From the NCBI RefSeq assembly GCF_000271485.2, contig NZ_AKVN02000001.1, positions 4,055,501 to 4,119,500 on the forward strand: a stretch of DNA of 64,000 bases, in the 5' to 3' direction. Each line of letters opens with the position of its first letter. The stretch's first letter is position 1. Shown piece by piece: positions 1 to 8,207 of the stretch. Position numbers and translations under genes: made by a program. A model generated the notes under the pieces. The model was not told where the DNA came from, made no database searches, and saw nothing but the letters and a program-made list of their open reading frames with translations. The stretch comes from Pelosinus fermentans DSM 17108. GTDB taxonomy: Bacteria; Bacillota; Negativicutes; DSM-13327.

Positions 1-302
1 TAGTTGCCCATTTCAAAATCCCCTTAGCAGTGTGCATCAATAAGAGTACACTGCATCGGGAAAATACCCGAGAAATTATCGCCTGGTGCCACAGTAAAGC
101 CATTCCTATCATGGGCCAACTTCCCTATAGTGATGCCTTTCGCATCGCTGTCCAGTCCGGTAAAACCGTGCTAGAAATGGAGGATGCCGCTGTCATAGAA
201 GAGATGACAAAACTATGGCATAACCTTGCAAAACGTTTAGAGGTTTCCATAACTGAAAGTAATATTGGCTTTTTTCGGAGAAAACTCCATATTTTTCAGT
301 AA
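1..302 (+). CDS. MinD-family P-loop ATPase, C-terminal end (start lies outside window)
   Basis: The frame is open from the left edge (codons from base 3) to TAA at 300-302, so only about the last 100 residues are visible. They read ...FKIPLAVCINKSTL..., then a helix-rich stretch with PIMGQLPYSD. This matches the C-terminal third of the MinD/NBP35-like ATPases that often carry an inserted ferredoxin domain; 'vciNK' is the conserved segment just before the last helices. The neighbours (a NifX-like protein and an Mrp-NifX fusion) place it in an iron-sulfur or metal-cluster assembly group like the ORP genes. Walker A and any ferredoxin cysteines are out of view, so the family call rests on the tail and the context. 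Confidence 0.7.
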   Translation, partial: VAHFKIPLAVCINKSTLHRENTREIIAWCHSKAIPIMGQLPYSDAFRIAVQSGKTVLEMEDAAVIEEMTKLWHNLAKRLEVSITESNIGFFRRKLHIFQ

Positions 303-351
303 AAGCCTCTTTATAGAATGAAGTAAACAAAAGCATCTGGAGGTACTCTAT

Positions 352-1320
352 TTGATATTAAACACCGGCATTGAATCTATGACTGAATCGGAAAAAGTAC
401 TACTACAAAGCCAGCAACTACAAAAGCTAGTCGAGCGATCTTACGAAAAAACAAGTTTTTATCAAGAACGTATGCAAGCTATAGGTTTGACACCTAATGA
501 AATTCAAACTATCAATGATATCAGCAAATTGCCCCTCATGACTTCAAAAGATTTAACCAACAACTATCCTTTTGGGCTGTTAACCATTCCAATAAGTGGT
601 ATTGCTCGATTTCAGCAAAGAAGCGACTTCAATACCGCAGTGGGATTTACCCAACAAGATATTTCTCACCAAGTCGAAATGCTCTGCCGCACTTTAGTTG
701 CCTGTCATATAATCACTAGTTCAGTGATTATGATTGCGCCCCAATCCTTAGACACTGACAGTATTGTATCATTACAACAAGCTGCAGAAAGTATTGGAAT
801 TACAGTCATATCCAGTCCATTACCTAATGTAACCTCCCAAATTAAAACCCTATTGGATTTTGGTGTTACGACTATCTTTTCTACTCCTGACATTCTTTTT
901 CAATTAGCAGATTTCTTGAAAAATGCAGGTTTTTCTACCCGCGACCTACCTCTCATGAACATTCTTTGCGAAGCACACCACTGCTCTGCTACAGTACGCA
1001 AAAGCCTGGAAGAACAATTTCAAATTCCCGTTTATACAATCTATGGGCTGGCAGAGTTAATGAATCTAGGAATCGCTGGTGAATGCCATAAGCAAAATTG
1101 GTTACACATCCACGAAGATCATTTTTATCCAGAAATAATTGACCCTCACACTGGTTCTATTATTTCTAATAACCAACCCGGTGAATTAGTGCTTACCACC
1201 CTTTCTAGAGAAGCCATGCCCCTTATTCGTTATCGCACTGGCGACATGGCTCTATTGGAACATAAACCATGTACCTGCGGCAGAACATCGGCACGGTTAA
1301 AACTAGTTACTGCTAAATAA
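352..1320 (+). CDS. truncated, degenerate phenylacetate-CoA-ligase-like (PaaK) protein
   Basis: Translation most likely starts at TTG 352, eight bases after CTGGAGGT; the next ATG (379) has no good ribosome site. The 322 residues align in order with the adenylating domain of PaaK-type CoA ligases: an N-terminal SYEKTSFYQERM segment, YTIYGLAEL, GELVLTTLSREAMPLIRYRTGD and CTCGRTSARL. Two things are wrong for an active ligase. The ATP-binding SSGTTGKP loop is replaced by QRSDFNTAVG. The protein also stops just after the CxCGR motif, so the roughly 100-residue C-terminal domain of full-length enzymes (about 430 residues) is absent. It lies between two MinD-type ATPase genes with short gaps, so it is probably cotranscribed with them. 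A non-catalytic or scaffold role is possible; the function is unknown. Confidence 0.7.
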   Translation: MILNTGIESMTESEKVLLQSQQLQKLVERSYEKTSFYQERMQAIGLTPNEIQTINDISKLPLMTSKDLTNNYPFGLLTIPISGIARFQQRSDFNTAVGFTQQDISHQVEMLCRTLVACHIITSSVIMIAPQSLDTDSIVSLQQAAESIGITVISSPLPNVTSQIKTLLDFGVTTIFSTPDILFQLADFLKNAGFSTRDLPLMNILCEAHHCSATVRKSLEEQFQIPVYTIYGLAELMNLGIAGECHKQNWLHIHEDHFYPEIIDPHTGSIISNNQPGELVLTTLSREAMPLIRYRTGDMALLEHKPCTCGRTSARLKLVTAK

Positions 1321-1373
1321 GCTGCTTGATTTAGCAAATGATCTATAAAAAACGAAAGTGAGGAAAACAGACT

Positions 1374-1742
1374 ATGAAAATTGCCATTACCTCTTACGGT
1401 GAAGACCGTCACGCAGCGTTCGATTCTCGATTTGGTCGAGCCGATTTTTTTATGATCTTCGATCAGGAAAGAGACACTTGGGAAAGCTTTTCAAACAAAC
1501 AAAATCTAGAAGCTTCCCATGGAGCTGGTATCCAAGCCGGTCAAGCCATAGCCAAAACTGGAGCTAGCGTACTCATCACGGGGCATGTCGGCCCTAAAGC
1601 CTTCAAAGTACTAGAAGCAGGGAAAATCGCCATGTATTCCATAGGAGATATGAGTGGTAGCGTAGAGGATGCGCTAGCGGCTTTCCTTGAAGGAAAACTT
1701 GCAGTGATCGACGTGCCAGGTGCTATGAATCACGGTAAATAA
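1374..1742 (+). CDS. NifX/NifB-family iron-molybdenum-cluster-binding protein (ORP-like)
   Basis: This is a 122-residue single-domain protein starting MKIAITSYGEDRHAAFDSRFGRADFF, with GAGIQAGQAIAKTGASVLITGHVGPKAF in the middle. Both are diagnostic of the dinitrogenase iron-molybdenum cofactor biosynthesis domain (NifX, NafY, NifB C-terminus, and the orange protein ORP). The same fold recurs at the C-terminus of the next gene. No nif structural genes are in view, so the ORP-type role (binding a Mo/Cu or Fe-S cluster beside MinD ATPases) is more likely than nitrogenase cofactor assembly. A GAGGAAA ribosome site lies just upstream of the ATG. Confidence 0.85.
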   Translation: MKIAITSYGEDRHAAFDSRFGRADFFMIFDQERDTWESFSNKQNLEASHGAGIQAGQAIAKTGASVLITGHVGPKAFKVLEAGKIAMYSIGDMSGSVEDALAAFLEGKLAVIDVPGAMNHGK

Positions 1743-1785
1743 TATACTCATTTTTACAGCAAAATCAAAGGAGATGGATGTTAGA

Positions 1786-2994
1786 ATGTCTTGTAACTCA
1801 ACTACTACAGATCATGATTTTGAAGCACAAAGCCAAAAAATAAATAATTTCTTGCAGAATGTCGACCACAAGATCGTTGTCATGAGTGGTAAAGGCGGCG
1901 TCGGGAAAAGTACGATTGCCACTAACTTAGCCGTATTTCTTAGCAGCCAGGGCTATAAAGTCGGCCTATTGGACGTGGATGTACACGGTCCAAGTGTTGC
2001 TGGTCTTTTAGGACTTACTGACCTAAAACTAAATATTATTAACAATCGAATACAACCTTATTCTTATACCGATAATTTAAAGGTAATCTCTATCCAAGGA
2101 TTATTAAATCACCCAGATGAACCGCTCATCTGGCGAGGTCCAATGAAAATCGGCATTATCCGCCAATTTCTAGGCGATGCAGATTGGGGTTCCTTAGATT
2201 TCCTCATTATCGACAGTCCACCCGGAACTGGCGATGAACCTTTGACAGTAGCTCAAACAGTAATTGACTGCCAAGCTGTTATCGTAACAACTCCTCAAGA
2301 AATTTCGCTGGCAGATGTACGCAAGTCTATTCAGTTCTGTCAAAAGGTAAATATGCCAATTTTAGGTCTAATTGAAAATATGAGTGGATTCGTATGCCCC
2401 TCTTGCAATAGCCTACATGCCATCTTCAAAAGCGGTGGTGGCGAAAAATTGGCAACGGCTGTGAATATTCCATTCCTAGGTCGCCTACCCATTGATCCTA
2501 GCGTGGTCACTGCTGGCGATGCTGGTCAATCCATTGATAGTTTGAACAATCCTAGCAAAGAAAAACTGCAAGGGATTGTCGAACAAATTATTAACCAACT
2601 TCCCAATAAAAAGAAAGGTGCTGATTCAACTATGAAAATTGCGATTCCATTAGCTGGAGGTAAACTTGCTACCCATTTTGGTCATTGCCAAGAATTCGCC
2701 ATTATGACTATCGATAATGGTAACGTTATCAAACATGAAACTTTGACCCCACCTCCTCATGCTCCTGGTGTCATTCCTAACTGGGTGGCTGATCTAGGAT
2801 GTACTGACATTTTAGTCGGCGGCATGGGTGAAGCGGCCCAGGTCATTTTAAAAGAACGTGGCGTAAAAGTCTCGTGTGGTGCCCCATCGGATACTCCTGA
2901 AAACTTGGTTGCCCTCTATCTGCGCGGCGAACTTGTCGACTCTGGCAACGCCTGCGACCATGACGCTCACGGTCATGACTGCGGCAGTCATTAA
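1786..2994 (+). CDS. Mrp/NBP35 ATPase fused to a NifX-like domain (MrpORP-type)
   Basis: Start chosen at ATG 1786 because the ATG at 1774 abuts the AAGGAG box, while 1786 has about 12 bases of spacing. Residues about 30-270 are an Mrp/ApbC iron-sulfur carrier ATPase: Walker A SGKGGVGKST, switch region IDSPPGTGDE, and CxxC (CPSC) for the bridging 4Fe-4S cluster. From about residue 285 a second domain begins with MKIAIPLAGGKLATHFGHCQEF, the NifX/ORP fold. The protein ends in a His/Cys-rich tail (CDHDAHGHDCGSH) likely to bind metal. This architecture is that of MrpORP, described in Desulfovibrio vulgaris. It follows the ORP-like gene by about 40 bases. Confidence 0.88.
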   Translation: MSCNSTTTDHDFEAQSQKINNFLQNVDHKIVVMSGKGGVGKSTIATNLAVFLSSQGYKVGLLDVDVHGPSVAGLLGLTDLKLNIINNRIQPYSYTDNLKVISIQGLLNHPDEPLIWRGPMKIGIIRQFLGDADWGSLDFLIIDSPPGTGDEPLTVAQTVIDCQAVIVTTPQEISLADVRKSIQFCQKVNMPILGLIENMSGFVCPSCNSLHAIFKSGGGEKLATAVNIPFLGRLPIDPSVVTAGDAGQSIDSLNNPSKEKLQGIVEQIINQLPNKKKGADSTMKIAIPLAGGKLATHFGHCQEFAIMTIDNGNVIKHETLTPPPHAPGVIPNWVADLGCTDILVGGMGEAAQVILKERGVKVSCGAPSDTPENLVALYLRGELVDSGNACDHDAHGHDCGSH

Positions 2995-3009
2995 GTAAGT
3001 CTTTCAGAC

Positions 3010-3042
3010 GCATCTAGAACGATATTCCATCATTCTAGATGC
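3010..3042 (+). terminator. hairpin terminator after the Mrp-NifX gene
   Basis: Ten-base perfect arms GCATCTAGAA (3010-3019) and TTCTAGATGC (3033-3042), 15 bases after the stop codon, followed by GCCTTTAT. The T-tract is short, so efficiency is uncertain. Confidence 0.5.
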
Positions 3043-3123
3043 GCCTTTATCTAAAGTACATCTTACTCTGCATGAAGCCATTTATTATTGCACTCGCTGA
3101 TCACCAAAAGGAGGTCTTACTTT

Positions 3124-3951
3124 ATGCGACTTACTATCCTCATTGATAATACAGCCAATATGCGAGACCTGAAAGCTGAATCTGGTTTTTCCCTCTACAT
3201 TGAAGATCAATCAACTAAAATTTTATTTGACACTGGCTGTTCTGCTCTATTTATGGAGAATGCCCATAAACTTGGCATTAATTTACGGGAAGCAGATTAC
3301 ATCATATTATCCCATGGTCATTATGACCATACTTGGGGCCTCAAACACCTACTCCATTTGTACTTCACTGCCGACACGCCTCATAGCTCTAAGCCTATAT
3401 TATTAACCCATCCATTGTCCTTTAGTCACCGGACAAAGGACGGCAAAAACATGGGTTGCAATGTATCAGAAGAAGAACTGATGAGCTCCTTTACGATCCA
3501 CAAGAGTAAGACTCCATTGTGGATTAGCAAGCAACTCGTTTTCTTAGGTGAAATAGAACGTAAATTCCCATATGAAGGAAATCACACGATTGGCCAAATT
3601 ATCAAAAACGGCATTGCTGTCAATGACTCCATGGAAGACGATACTGCGCTCGCCTACAAATCAAGCCAAGGGCTTGTCATTATCACAGGCTGCTCCCATT
3701 CGGGCATATGCAATATCGTGGAGCAGGCTAAAGAAATTTGTCAAGATGATCGAGTGCTATCCATCATCGGCGGACTGCACCTACGAAAACCATCAATCGA
3801 ACAACTTAATGGTACCATTACCTATCTACGCCAAACGAATGTCAGAAAGCTGTATGCCTGCCACTGCACAGATCAGCCTTCACGCATTGCTTTGGCACAA
3901 CTAGGTAACCTTTGTGAAACAACCGTCGGACTGACTCTGGAATATCCATAA
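3124..3951 (+). CDS. metallo-beta-lactamase-fold hydrolase
   Basis: Start set at ATG 3124, eight bases after GGAGGT; an in-frame TTG at 3088 adds 12 residues but lacks a ribosome site. The 275-residue protein has the dinuclear metal motif HGHYDH (around residue 65), a later HSG in GCSHSGICN and a C-terminal CHCTD. It belongs to the COG1237 group, sometimes named after a methanopterin-pathway enzyme. Proteins of this group often sit beside MinD and NifX-like genes. The substrate is unknown. It follows the Mrp-NifX gene after a probable terminator, so it may have its own promoter. Confidence 0.8.
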   Translation: MRLTILIDNTANMRDLKAESGFSLYIEDQSTKILFDTGCSALFMENAHKLGINLREADYIILSHGHYDHTWGLKHLLHLYFTADTPHSSKPILLTHPLSFSHRTKDGKNMGCNVSEEELMSSFTIHKSKTPLWISKQLVFLGEIERKFPYEGNHTIGQIIKNGIAVNDSMEDDTALAYKSSQGLVIITGCSHSGICNIVEQAKEICQDDRVLSIIGGLHLRKPSIEQLNGTITYLRQTNVRKLYACHCTDQPSRIALAQLGNLCETTVGLTLEYP

Positions 3952-4011
3952 TATCTTTTATAGAAAATCCGTTGTAAAATGAATCATTCATAAAAGAAAT
4001 ATAATGCATTC

Positions 4012-4079
4012 AATAAAAAGATGGCAGGCGCATGTTTGACAACTATAAGTATCAAACATGCGCCTGCCATCTTTTTATT
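4012..4079. terminator. bidirectional terminator between convergent genes
   Basis: Perfect 28-base arms (4012-4039 and 4052-4079) around a 12-base loop, with A-tracts and T-tracts at both outer ends. It serves the metallo-hydrolase gene on + and the oxidoreductase gene on -. Confidence 0.9.
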
Positions 4080-4087
4080 ATTCTACA

Positions 4088-5782
4088 TCAACAATCATTT
4101 TTTTTATCACAGACAAAGGGCCAAGATACAATGCCACCTTCCAATACCTTGACGTTCTCAAATCCCACGCCTTCCAAAATACCTTCTGCTTCATAGCCTC
4201 GTAAACTTATTTTGCAAAAAGCTATAATTTCATCATTTTTATTCAGTTCAACTAATCGGCTACGCAGTTGTCCTAAGGGAATATATGTAATATTTTCGTA
4301 ATCAGCCAAACGTATCTGCTTGCATTCTTCTGGACTACGTACATCAAGAAAGACCGTATCACCAGACGTCATTTTTTCTTTGGCTTCCAGAGATGAGATA
4401 CCCTTGAACTTGCCTGCCAGTTTATTCATAAGGGTATTGGCAGCCACTACTACGTTATCAATAGGAGAATTATAAGGTGGAGCATACGATAGATCAATAT
4501 CAAACAAATCCTCAATACTTCCACCTAGCGTTAGCACTGTTGCCACAACGTCTATCCGTTTAGATACGTCGCCTTCACCGACTGCTTGCATTCCCAGTAC
4601 TTTACTAGTGTTAGCATCAACGATCAATTTTACAGTAATTAGTTTTGCCCCTGGCATATAATGAGGTTTGTCATGCCCCGCCACCATAGTGGTGATGTAG
4701 TCATATCCAAGCTGTTTGGTATCTCGCTCTGTCAGACCCGTTTTGCCAACGCTAAGGCTATGTATTTGAGCTACCGCAGTAGTAAGGACACCTTTAAATT
4801 TAAGATGCCCACCGCACAAGTTTTCACCAATAATCCGGCCGTGCTTATTAGCCGTCGAACCCATAGGCGCAAATACTTTTTTCCCAGACATTACATTTAC
4901 ATTCTCCACGCAATCACCGCCAGCATAGATATCGGGATCACTGGTGCGCATTTCTTCGTCTACGACGATGGCCCCTGTTGAACCTATGACCAGCCCAGCT
5001 GCTTTGGCTAATTCTACATTGGGACGTGCGCCGATTGCCAATATCACTAAGTCAGCAGGAATACTACGCTTGTCAGTCTCCACCGCTGCTACAGAGGTAT
5101 CACCAGTAAAGCGTACAACTTTTTCATCCAGCAACAGGGTAATACCTTTATCCTGTACATATTTACCCACAATCCCGCCTATTTCAGTATCCAAAAAGGC
5201 AGGAAATACTTGGTTTTTCATCTCTACAACGGTAACTGGGATTTTCCATTTAGTCAATGCTTCAGCCATTTCCATACCAATCAGCCCTGCACCAATAATA
5301 ACAGCACTCTTGAACTGATTGCCTTCTAAGCCTTGTCGTACAGCTTTTGCATCATCTGGATGCCAAAGTTGATAGATATTAGAAAGTTCCACTCCAGCCA
5401 GCGGTGGTTTGATAGCTGATGCTCCAGTGGCAATGACCAGTTTGTCATAAGGAATTACCTCTTCTTCCCCTGATACTCGCTTCTGAACCTTTACCGTCTT
5501 GGCCTCCCTGTCAATAGCAGTAGCCTCTGTTTTCGTCAGCACCGTAATATCCTTAACGTTTTTAAAAAATGTCGAGTTACGCATTGCCCCCACCGGGGTT
5601 TTCATCAAATCATCAATATCCTTTACGTCACCGCTTACATAATAGGGCATGCCACAGGCACCGTAGGAAATAAGTTCTCCTCTTTCCAGCACTATAATGC
5701 TGGCTTTTGGATCACAGCGTCTGGCTTTAGCAGCCGCCTTCAGCCCAGCAGCAACACCACCAATGATTACAATTTTTTTCAT
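4088..5782 (-). CDS. CoA-disulfide reductase with C-terminal rhodanese domain
   Basis: ATG 5782 is preferred: the ATG at 5797 is part of the ribosome site (ATGGGAGGG) and 5782 follows it by six bases. The N-terminal part is a pyridine-nucleotide disulfide oxidoreductase: FAD motif IIGGVAAGLKAA, redox-active cysteine in SYGACGMPYYVSG (equivalent of CoADR Cys43), NAD motif GAGLIGMEMAE and the second FAD motif DIYAGGDCV. The last 100 residues are a rhodanese with active-site loop CKISLRG. Family members reduce CoA disulfides, CoA-persulfides or polysulfide. It is the last gene of a four-gene unit reading toward it, and the CstR-like regulator across the divergent promoter supports persulfide handling. 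Confidence 0.9.
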   Translation of the reverse strand: MKKIVIIGGVAAGLKAAAKARRCDPKASIIVLERGELISYGACGMPYYVSGDVKDIDDLMKTPVGAMRNSTFFKNVKDITVLTKTEATAIDREAKTVKVQKRVSGEEEVIPYDKLVIATGASAIKPPLAGVELSNIYQLWHPDDAKAVRQGLEGNQFKSAVIIGAGLIGMEMAEALTKWKIPVTVVEMKNQVFPAFLDTEIGGIVGKYVQDKGITLLLDEKVVRFTGDTSVAAVETDKRSIPADLVILAIGARPNVELAKAAGLVIGSTGAIVVDEEMRTSDPDIYAGGDCVENVNVMSGKKVFAPMGSTANKHGRIIGENLCGGHLKFKGVLTTAVAQIHSLSVGKTGLTERDTKQLGYDYITTMVAGHDKPHYMPGAKLITVKLIVDANTSKVLGMQAVGEGDVSKRIDVVATVLTLGGSIEDLFDIDLSYAPPYNSPIDNVVVAANTLMNKLAGKFKGISSLEAKEKMTSGDTVFLDVRSPEECKQIRLADYENITYIPLGQLRSRLVELNKNDEIIAFCKISLRGYEAEGILEGVGFENVKVLEGGIVSWPFVCDKKNDC

Positions 5783-5805
5783 ACTCTTCCCTCCCATTTT
5801 ATTAT

Positions 5806-6051
5806 CTATGATTTATTCTGTAGTTCTTCCAGGGCCCTTGCCAATTGATCAGTGCAAGAAGTTTGATTACGACAAAGATTTCCTTTGAATTTTTGAATCA
5901 CCTCGTCCACCGGCATTCCCTCAATCAATTTGCTGATAGCATTGAGATTTCCCATACAACCGCCATCAAATTTCACATTTTTTATCCTGCCATTTTCCAC
6001 TTCAAATTCAATTTTCTTCGAACATACTCCCTTGGGAATGAATGTAATCAT
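5806..6051 (-). CDS. TSCPD-domain protein (four-Cys TIGR03905 type)
   Basis: 81 residues with the C-terminal TSCTDQLARAL motif that gives the TSCPD domain its name, plus cysteines in KGVCSKK, GGCMGN and NLCRNQ. The same domain ends some ribonucleotide reductases. Stand-alone copies have no defined function but are common beside flavoproteins in anaerobes. Ribosome site GGAGGAGG is upstream. Only about 20 bases separate it from the CoA-disulfide reductase start, so the two are cotranscribed. Confidence 0.85.
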   Translation of the reverse strand: MITFIPKGVCSKKIEFEVENGRIKNVKFDGGCMGNLNAISKLIEGMPVDEVIQKFKGNLCRNQTSCTDQLARALEELQNKS

Positions 6052-6099
6052 TGTGCTACCTCCTCCTACTATATTTTAGAATACTATATAACAACTGTT

Positions 6100-6681
6100 T
6101 TATTCCCTCTGTTTTTTCCCTATGATTCCATAAAACTCGTCACCAAGATCTATTTTACTGATATCTTGAAACTCCATATGTTTTAGTGTTTCAATAAGTT
6201 CCGCTTCCGCAATTCTATGGCTAATGGGAGGACCCATATGACTCTCCTGTTTCTTCCATTCTATAATTGCCACTTTGCCATCCCATGCTAAGATCCTTTT
6301 TACTTCCTGCAAAAAGCTGCTTAAATCATTGGTCTCATGAAGTACATTGCAAATAAACGCATAGGTAACACTTTCATCATCAACTATTAAGCTATTTTCA
6401 ACGGTTTTAACTATTTCAATATTGCCTACATTATTCTCCGTTGCTCTTACATGTACTTCACTCAGCATCTCAGTGGAAATATCCATTGCATAGATTTTTC
6501 CTATTTCGCCAACGATAAGAGCGGCAGGAATACTAAAATATCCGATTCCACAGCCCACATCTGCTACAATATCTTCCTTGTACAACTGTAGTTTTTCTAA
6601 CGTAGCTTCTGGAGGCAATAGTTTTCTTCTTTCAGGATTATCCAATTTTTTTTTATCTTTTACTGAAAATTTATGAGACAT
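6100..6681 (-). CDS. class I SAM-dependent methyltransferase
   Basis: Starts at ATG 6681 (MSHKFSVKDKKKLDN...) behind AGAAGGGATGG; a longer frame would overlap the upstream ferredoxin gene. Motif I VADVGCGIGYFS, acidic residue after strand 2 in YAMDISTEML, and post-motif AFICNVLHE show the Rossmann methyltransferase fold of the Methyltransf_11 type. The substrate is unknown. It sits between a membrane ferredoxin and a TSCPD protein in a probable operon; metalloid or sulfur-compound methylation would fit but is inference. Confidence 0.82.
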   Translation of the reverse strand: MSHKFSVKDKKKLDNPERRKLLPPEATLEKLQLYKEDIVADVGCGIGYFSIPAALIVGEIGKIYAMDISTEMLSEVHVRATENNVGNIEIVKTVENSLIVDDESVTYAFICNVLHETNDLSSFLQEVKRILAWDGKVAIIEWKKQESHMGPPISHRIAEAELIETLKHMEFQDISKIDLGDEFYGIIGKKQRE

Positions 6682-6709
6682 GTGTATACCATCCCTTCTA
6701 AGTAAGAAT

Positions 6710-7360
6710 TTAAAAATTTTTAACAACTAAATTCTTTTCAAATGACAGAGATTTCTTAGGACAAACATGAATGCATTCTTCACATTTAATGCAATCTGAA
6801 TCGATAAACTGTGATCCTTTTGCTTTATAGGGTTCAAGCTGCATAGGACATTCTTTCGCGCATAACTTACAACTTACGCAGGTATTCGCCACTGACATGG
6901 GCTTTTTACCGGCTGAAACCCAGGATGCTAAGGTTCCCATCGGGCAAAAATTACACCAGGTACGTGGGCTATATAGTAACGCAAGAGCCCCTCCAAAAAG
7001 AGTGGTGATTAAAATAATTCTGAGGAACACTAAACCAATGGCATCTAAGTTTGGCCATGCATAGTACATCTGACCCCCAAAGACGATAAAAATAACCAAT
7101 AACATGAAGCTTCGAAACCAAGTTGATTTAGCCCATTGCGGGACGTGCTTACGAGAATTTATTTTAGTGAAAACGTTATCCCAAAGACTTCCTCTAGGAC
7201 AATAAGATCCACACCATTCCCTGTCCCTATATAATGCTACAACTACAGGTGCTAACATACAGATTAGCGCAACCACTCCGAGAACTGGCCAGACGAAAAA
7301 GCCCACAGAAAGATATAGTAATAGAATGCTGAACCCATACTTTTTCCAAATCACTTGCAT
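6710..7360 (-). CDS. NapH/MauN-like membrane polyferredoxin
   Basis: ATG 7360 follows GAGGAGGAG. About four hydrophobic segments are interrupted by two cytoplasmic CxxxCP-like motifs (CGSYCPRG and CNFCPMG), the signature of NapH-type proteins. The C-terminus holds two 4Fe-4S binding motifs (CVSCKLCAKECP and CIKCEECIHVCP). Such proteins pass electrons across or along the membrane to a reductase. As first gene of this unit it may supply electrons to the CoA-disulfide reductase or an unlinked partner. Confidence 0.85.
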   Translation of the reverse strand: MQVIWKKYGFSILLLYLSVGFFVWPVLGVVALICMLAPVVVALYRDREWCGSYCPRGSLWDNVFTKINSRKHVPQWAKSTWFRSFMLLVIFIVFGGQMYYAWPNLDAIGLVFLRIILITTLFGGALALLYSPRTWCNFCPMGTLASWVSAGKKPMSVANTCVSCKLCAKECPMQLEPYKAKGSQFIDSDCIKCEECIHVCPKKSLSFEKNLVVKNF

Positions 7361-7373
7361 CAATCTCCTCCTC

Positions 7374-7391
7374 GCCCCCCAGGGGAGGGGT
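7374..7391 (-). promoter_or_regulatory. G-tract operator of the ferredoxin-to-CoA-disulfide-reductase operon
   Basis: CCCCCCAGGGGAGGGG lies between a TATAAT -10 box on the minus strand (7400-7405) and the GAGGAGGAG ribosome site, so it overlaps the early transcript. CsoR/CstR-family repressors bind C/G-tract sites of this type. A related site lies at the other end of the divergent region. Confidence 0.65.
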
Positions 7392-7537
7392 ATAATGATA
7401 TTATATATTTTTCTATTTAATTTGTATATCCATCTTTTATAAAACTTATGAAATAATTCTATTATTGCTCTTTTGGCAATTTGTTTGCCGTCTTTTCATA
7501 ACATAATTGTATTGTACATCCATTTTACTCCACCCCC

Positions 7538-7566
7538 TTGACATAACTTACCGTTTCATGCAAAAT
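7538..7566 (+). promoter_or_regulatory. promoter of the CstR-like regulator gene
   Basis: TTGACA (7538-7543), 17 bases, then CAAAAT (7561-7566). The expected transcript start falls at about 7573, immediately at the G-tract operator 7574-7595. Confidence 0.55.
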
Positions 7567-7573
7567 AAATTTA

Positions 7574-7595
7574 CGCCCCCCTCCCATAGGGGCAC
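7574..7595 (+). promoter_or_regulatory. G-tract operator in front of the CstR-like gene
   Basis: GCCCCCCTCCCATAGGGGC lies just upstream of the ribosome site CGGAGGTG. It resembles the reverse complement of the site at 7374-7391 (shared CCCCTCCC...GGGG), as expected for one repressor controlling both directions. Confidence 0.65.
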
Positions 7596-7610
7596 CACGG
7601 AGGTGATATC

Positions 7611-7880
7611 ATGCCAAATACTAGCACCCAAAAAGAAGTACTGAACCGATTACGTAATGTTAAAGGCCATGTTGCTGGAATTGAGCGTATGGTTGGTGAA
7701 AATGCTCCTTGTAAGGATGTTCTTCTGCAGCTATTGGCTATACGTTCTTCAATAGAAAAGATAGGAATATTTATTTTAGAAAACAATGCTGCCGAATGTC
7801 TCATCTCCGACAGCATACCACCAGAGGAAAAAGAAAAAGTAAATCAATTAGTCAAAGACATAGTTGCTTTCTTAAAGTGA
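7611..7880 (+). CDS. CsoR-family regulator, CstR-like persulfide sensor
   Basis: An 89-residue all-helical DUF156 protein. Copper sensors of the family use Cys-His-Cys. Here Cys34 (NAPCKD) and Cys63 (AAECL) are kept, 29 residues apart, but the position four before the second Cys is Asn59, not His. Loss of that His with both Cys retained is typical of CstR, which senses persulfides and polysulfides through a di- or trisulfide link between the two thiols. The divergent CoA-disulfide reductase-rhodanese operon and the twin G-tract operators support the same reading. Confidence 0.82.
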   Translation: MPNTSTQKEVLNRLRNVKGHVAGIERMVGENAPCKDVLLQLLAIRSSIEKIGIFILENNAAECLISDSIPPEEKEKVNQLVKDIVAFLK

Positions 7881-7937
7881 TTTTCTTGGTTTATGATAGG
7901 AACATGCATAAATCATAAAGCTCAGGAGGTTATTACT

Positions 7938-8049
7938 TTGAGTAAAAAAGTACTAATTATTGGTGGCGCAGCAAAAAGATGTGACAATCCCGGGCTTAAA
8001 GATTCCCTCTTTTGACTCAGTAGTTGTTGCGTACGTTCTCAGGAAATAG
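7938..8049 (+). pseudogene. remnant of a second FAD-dependent oxidoreductase gene
   Basis: CAGGAGGT is followed at proper distance by TTG and the codons for MSKKVLIIGGAAK, the start of a Rossmann FAD-binding fold, but the frame ends after 25 codons (8013-8015). A second frame continues as VTIPGLKIPSFDSVVVAYVLRK to a stop at 8047-8049. The ribosome site and first dozen codons survive and the rest is deleted. It was probably cotranscribed with the CstR-like gene. From 8050 to 8207 I see only a TGGGGTCAG motif shared with a REP-like element near 33.6 kb. Confidence 0.55.
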
Positions 8050-8207
8050 GTTCTTATATTCGTTAATAAATTCGAACAAATGGGGTCAGTCTTGCTTAGT
8101 GAAGAGTGAAAACGAATCCTGCAAACAGCAATGAATAGTTAAGAAAGCCAGCGGATAAGATACTTGTATTGAATATAACCGATAAGGATATGCAAGGAGC
8201 ATTGCTA

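Noticed and set aside
7611-7880. Copper-sensing CsoR
   Set aside because: The required His ligand is Asn59 and no copper transporter or chaperone is nearby.
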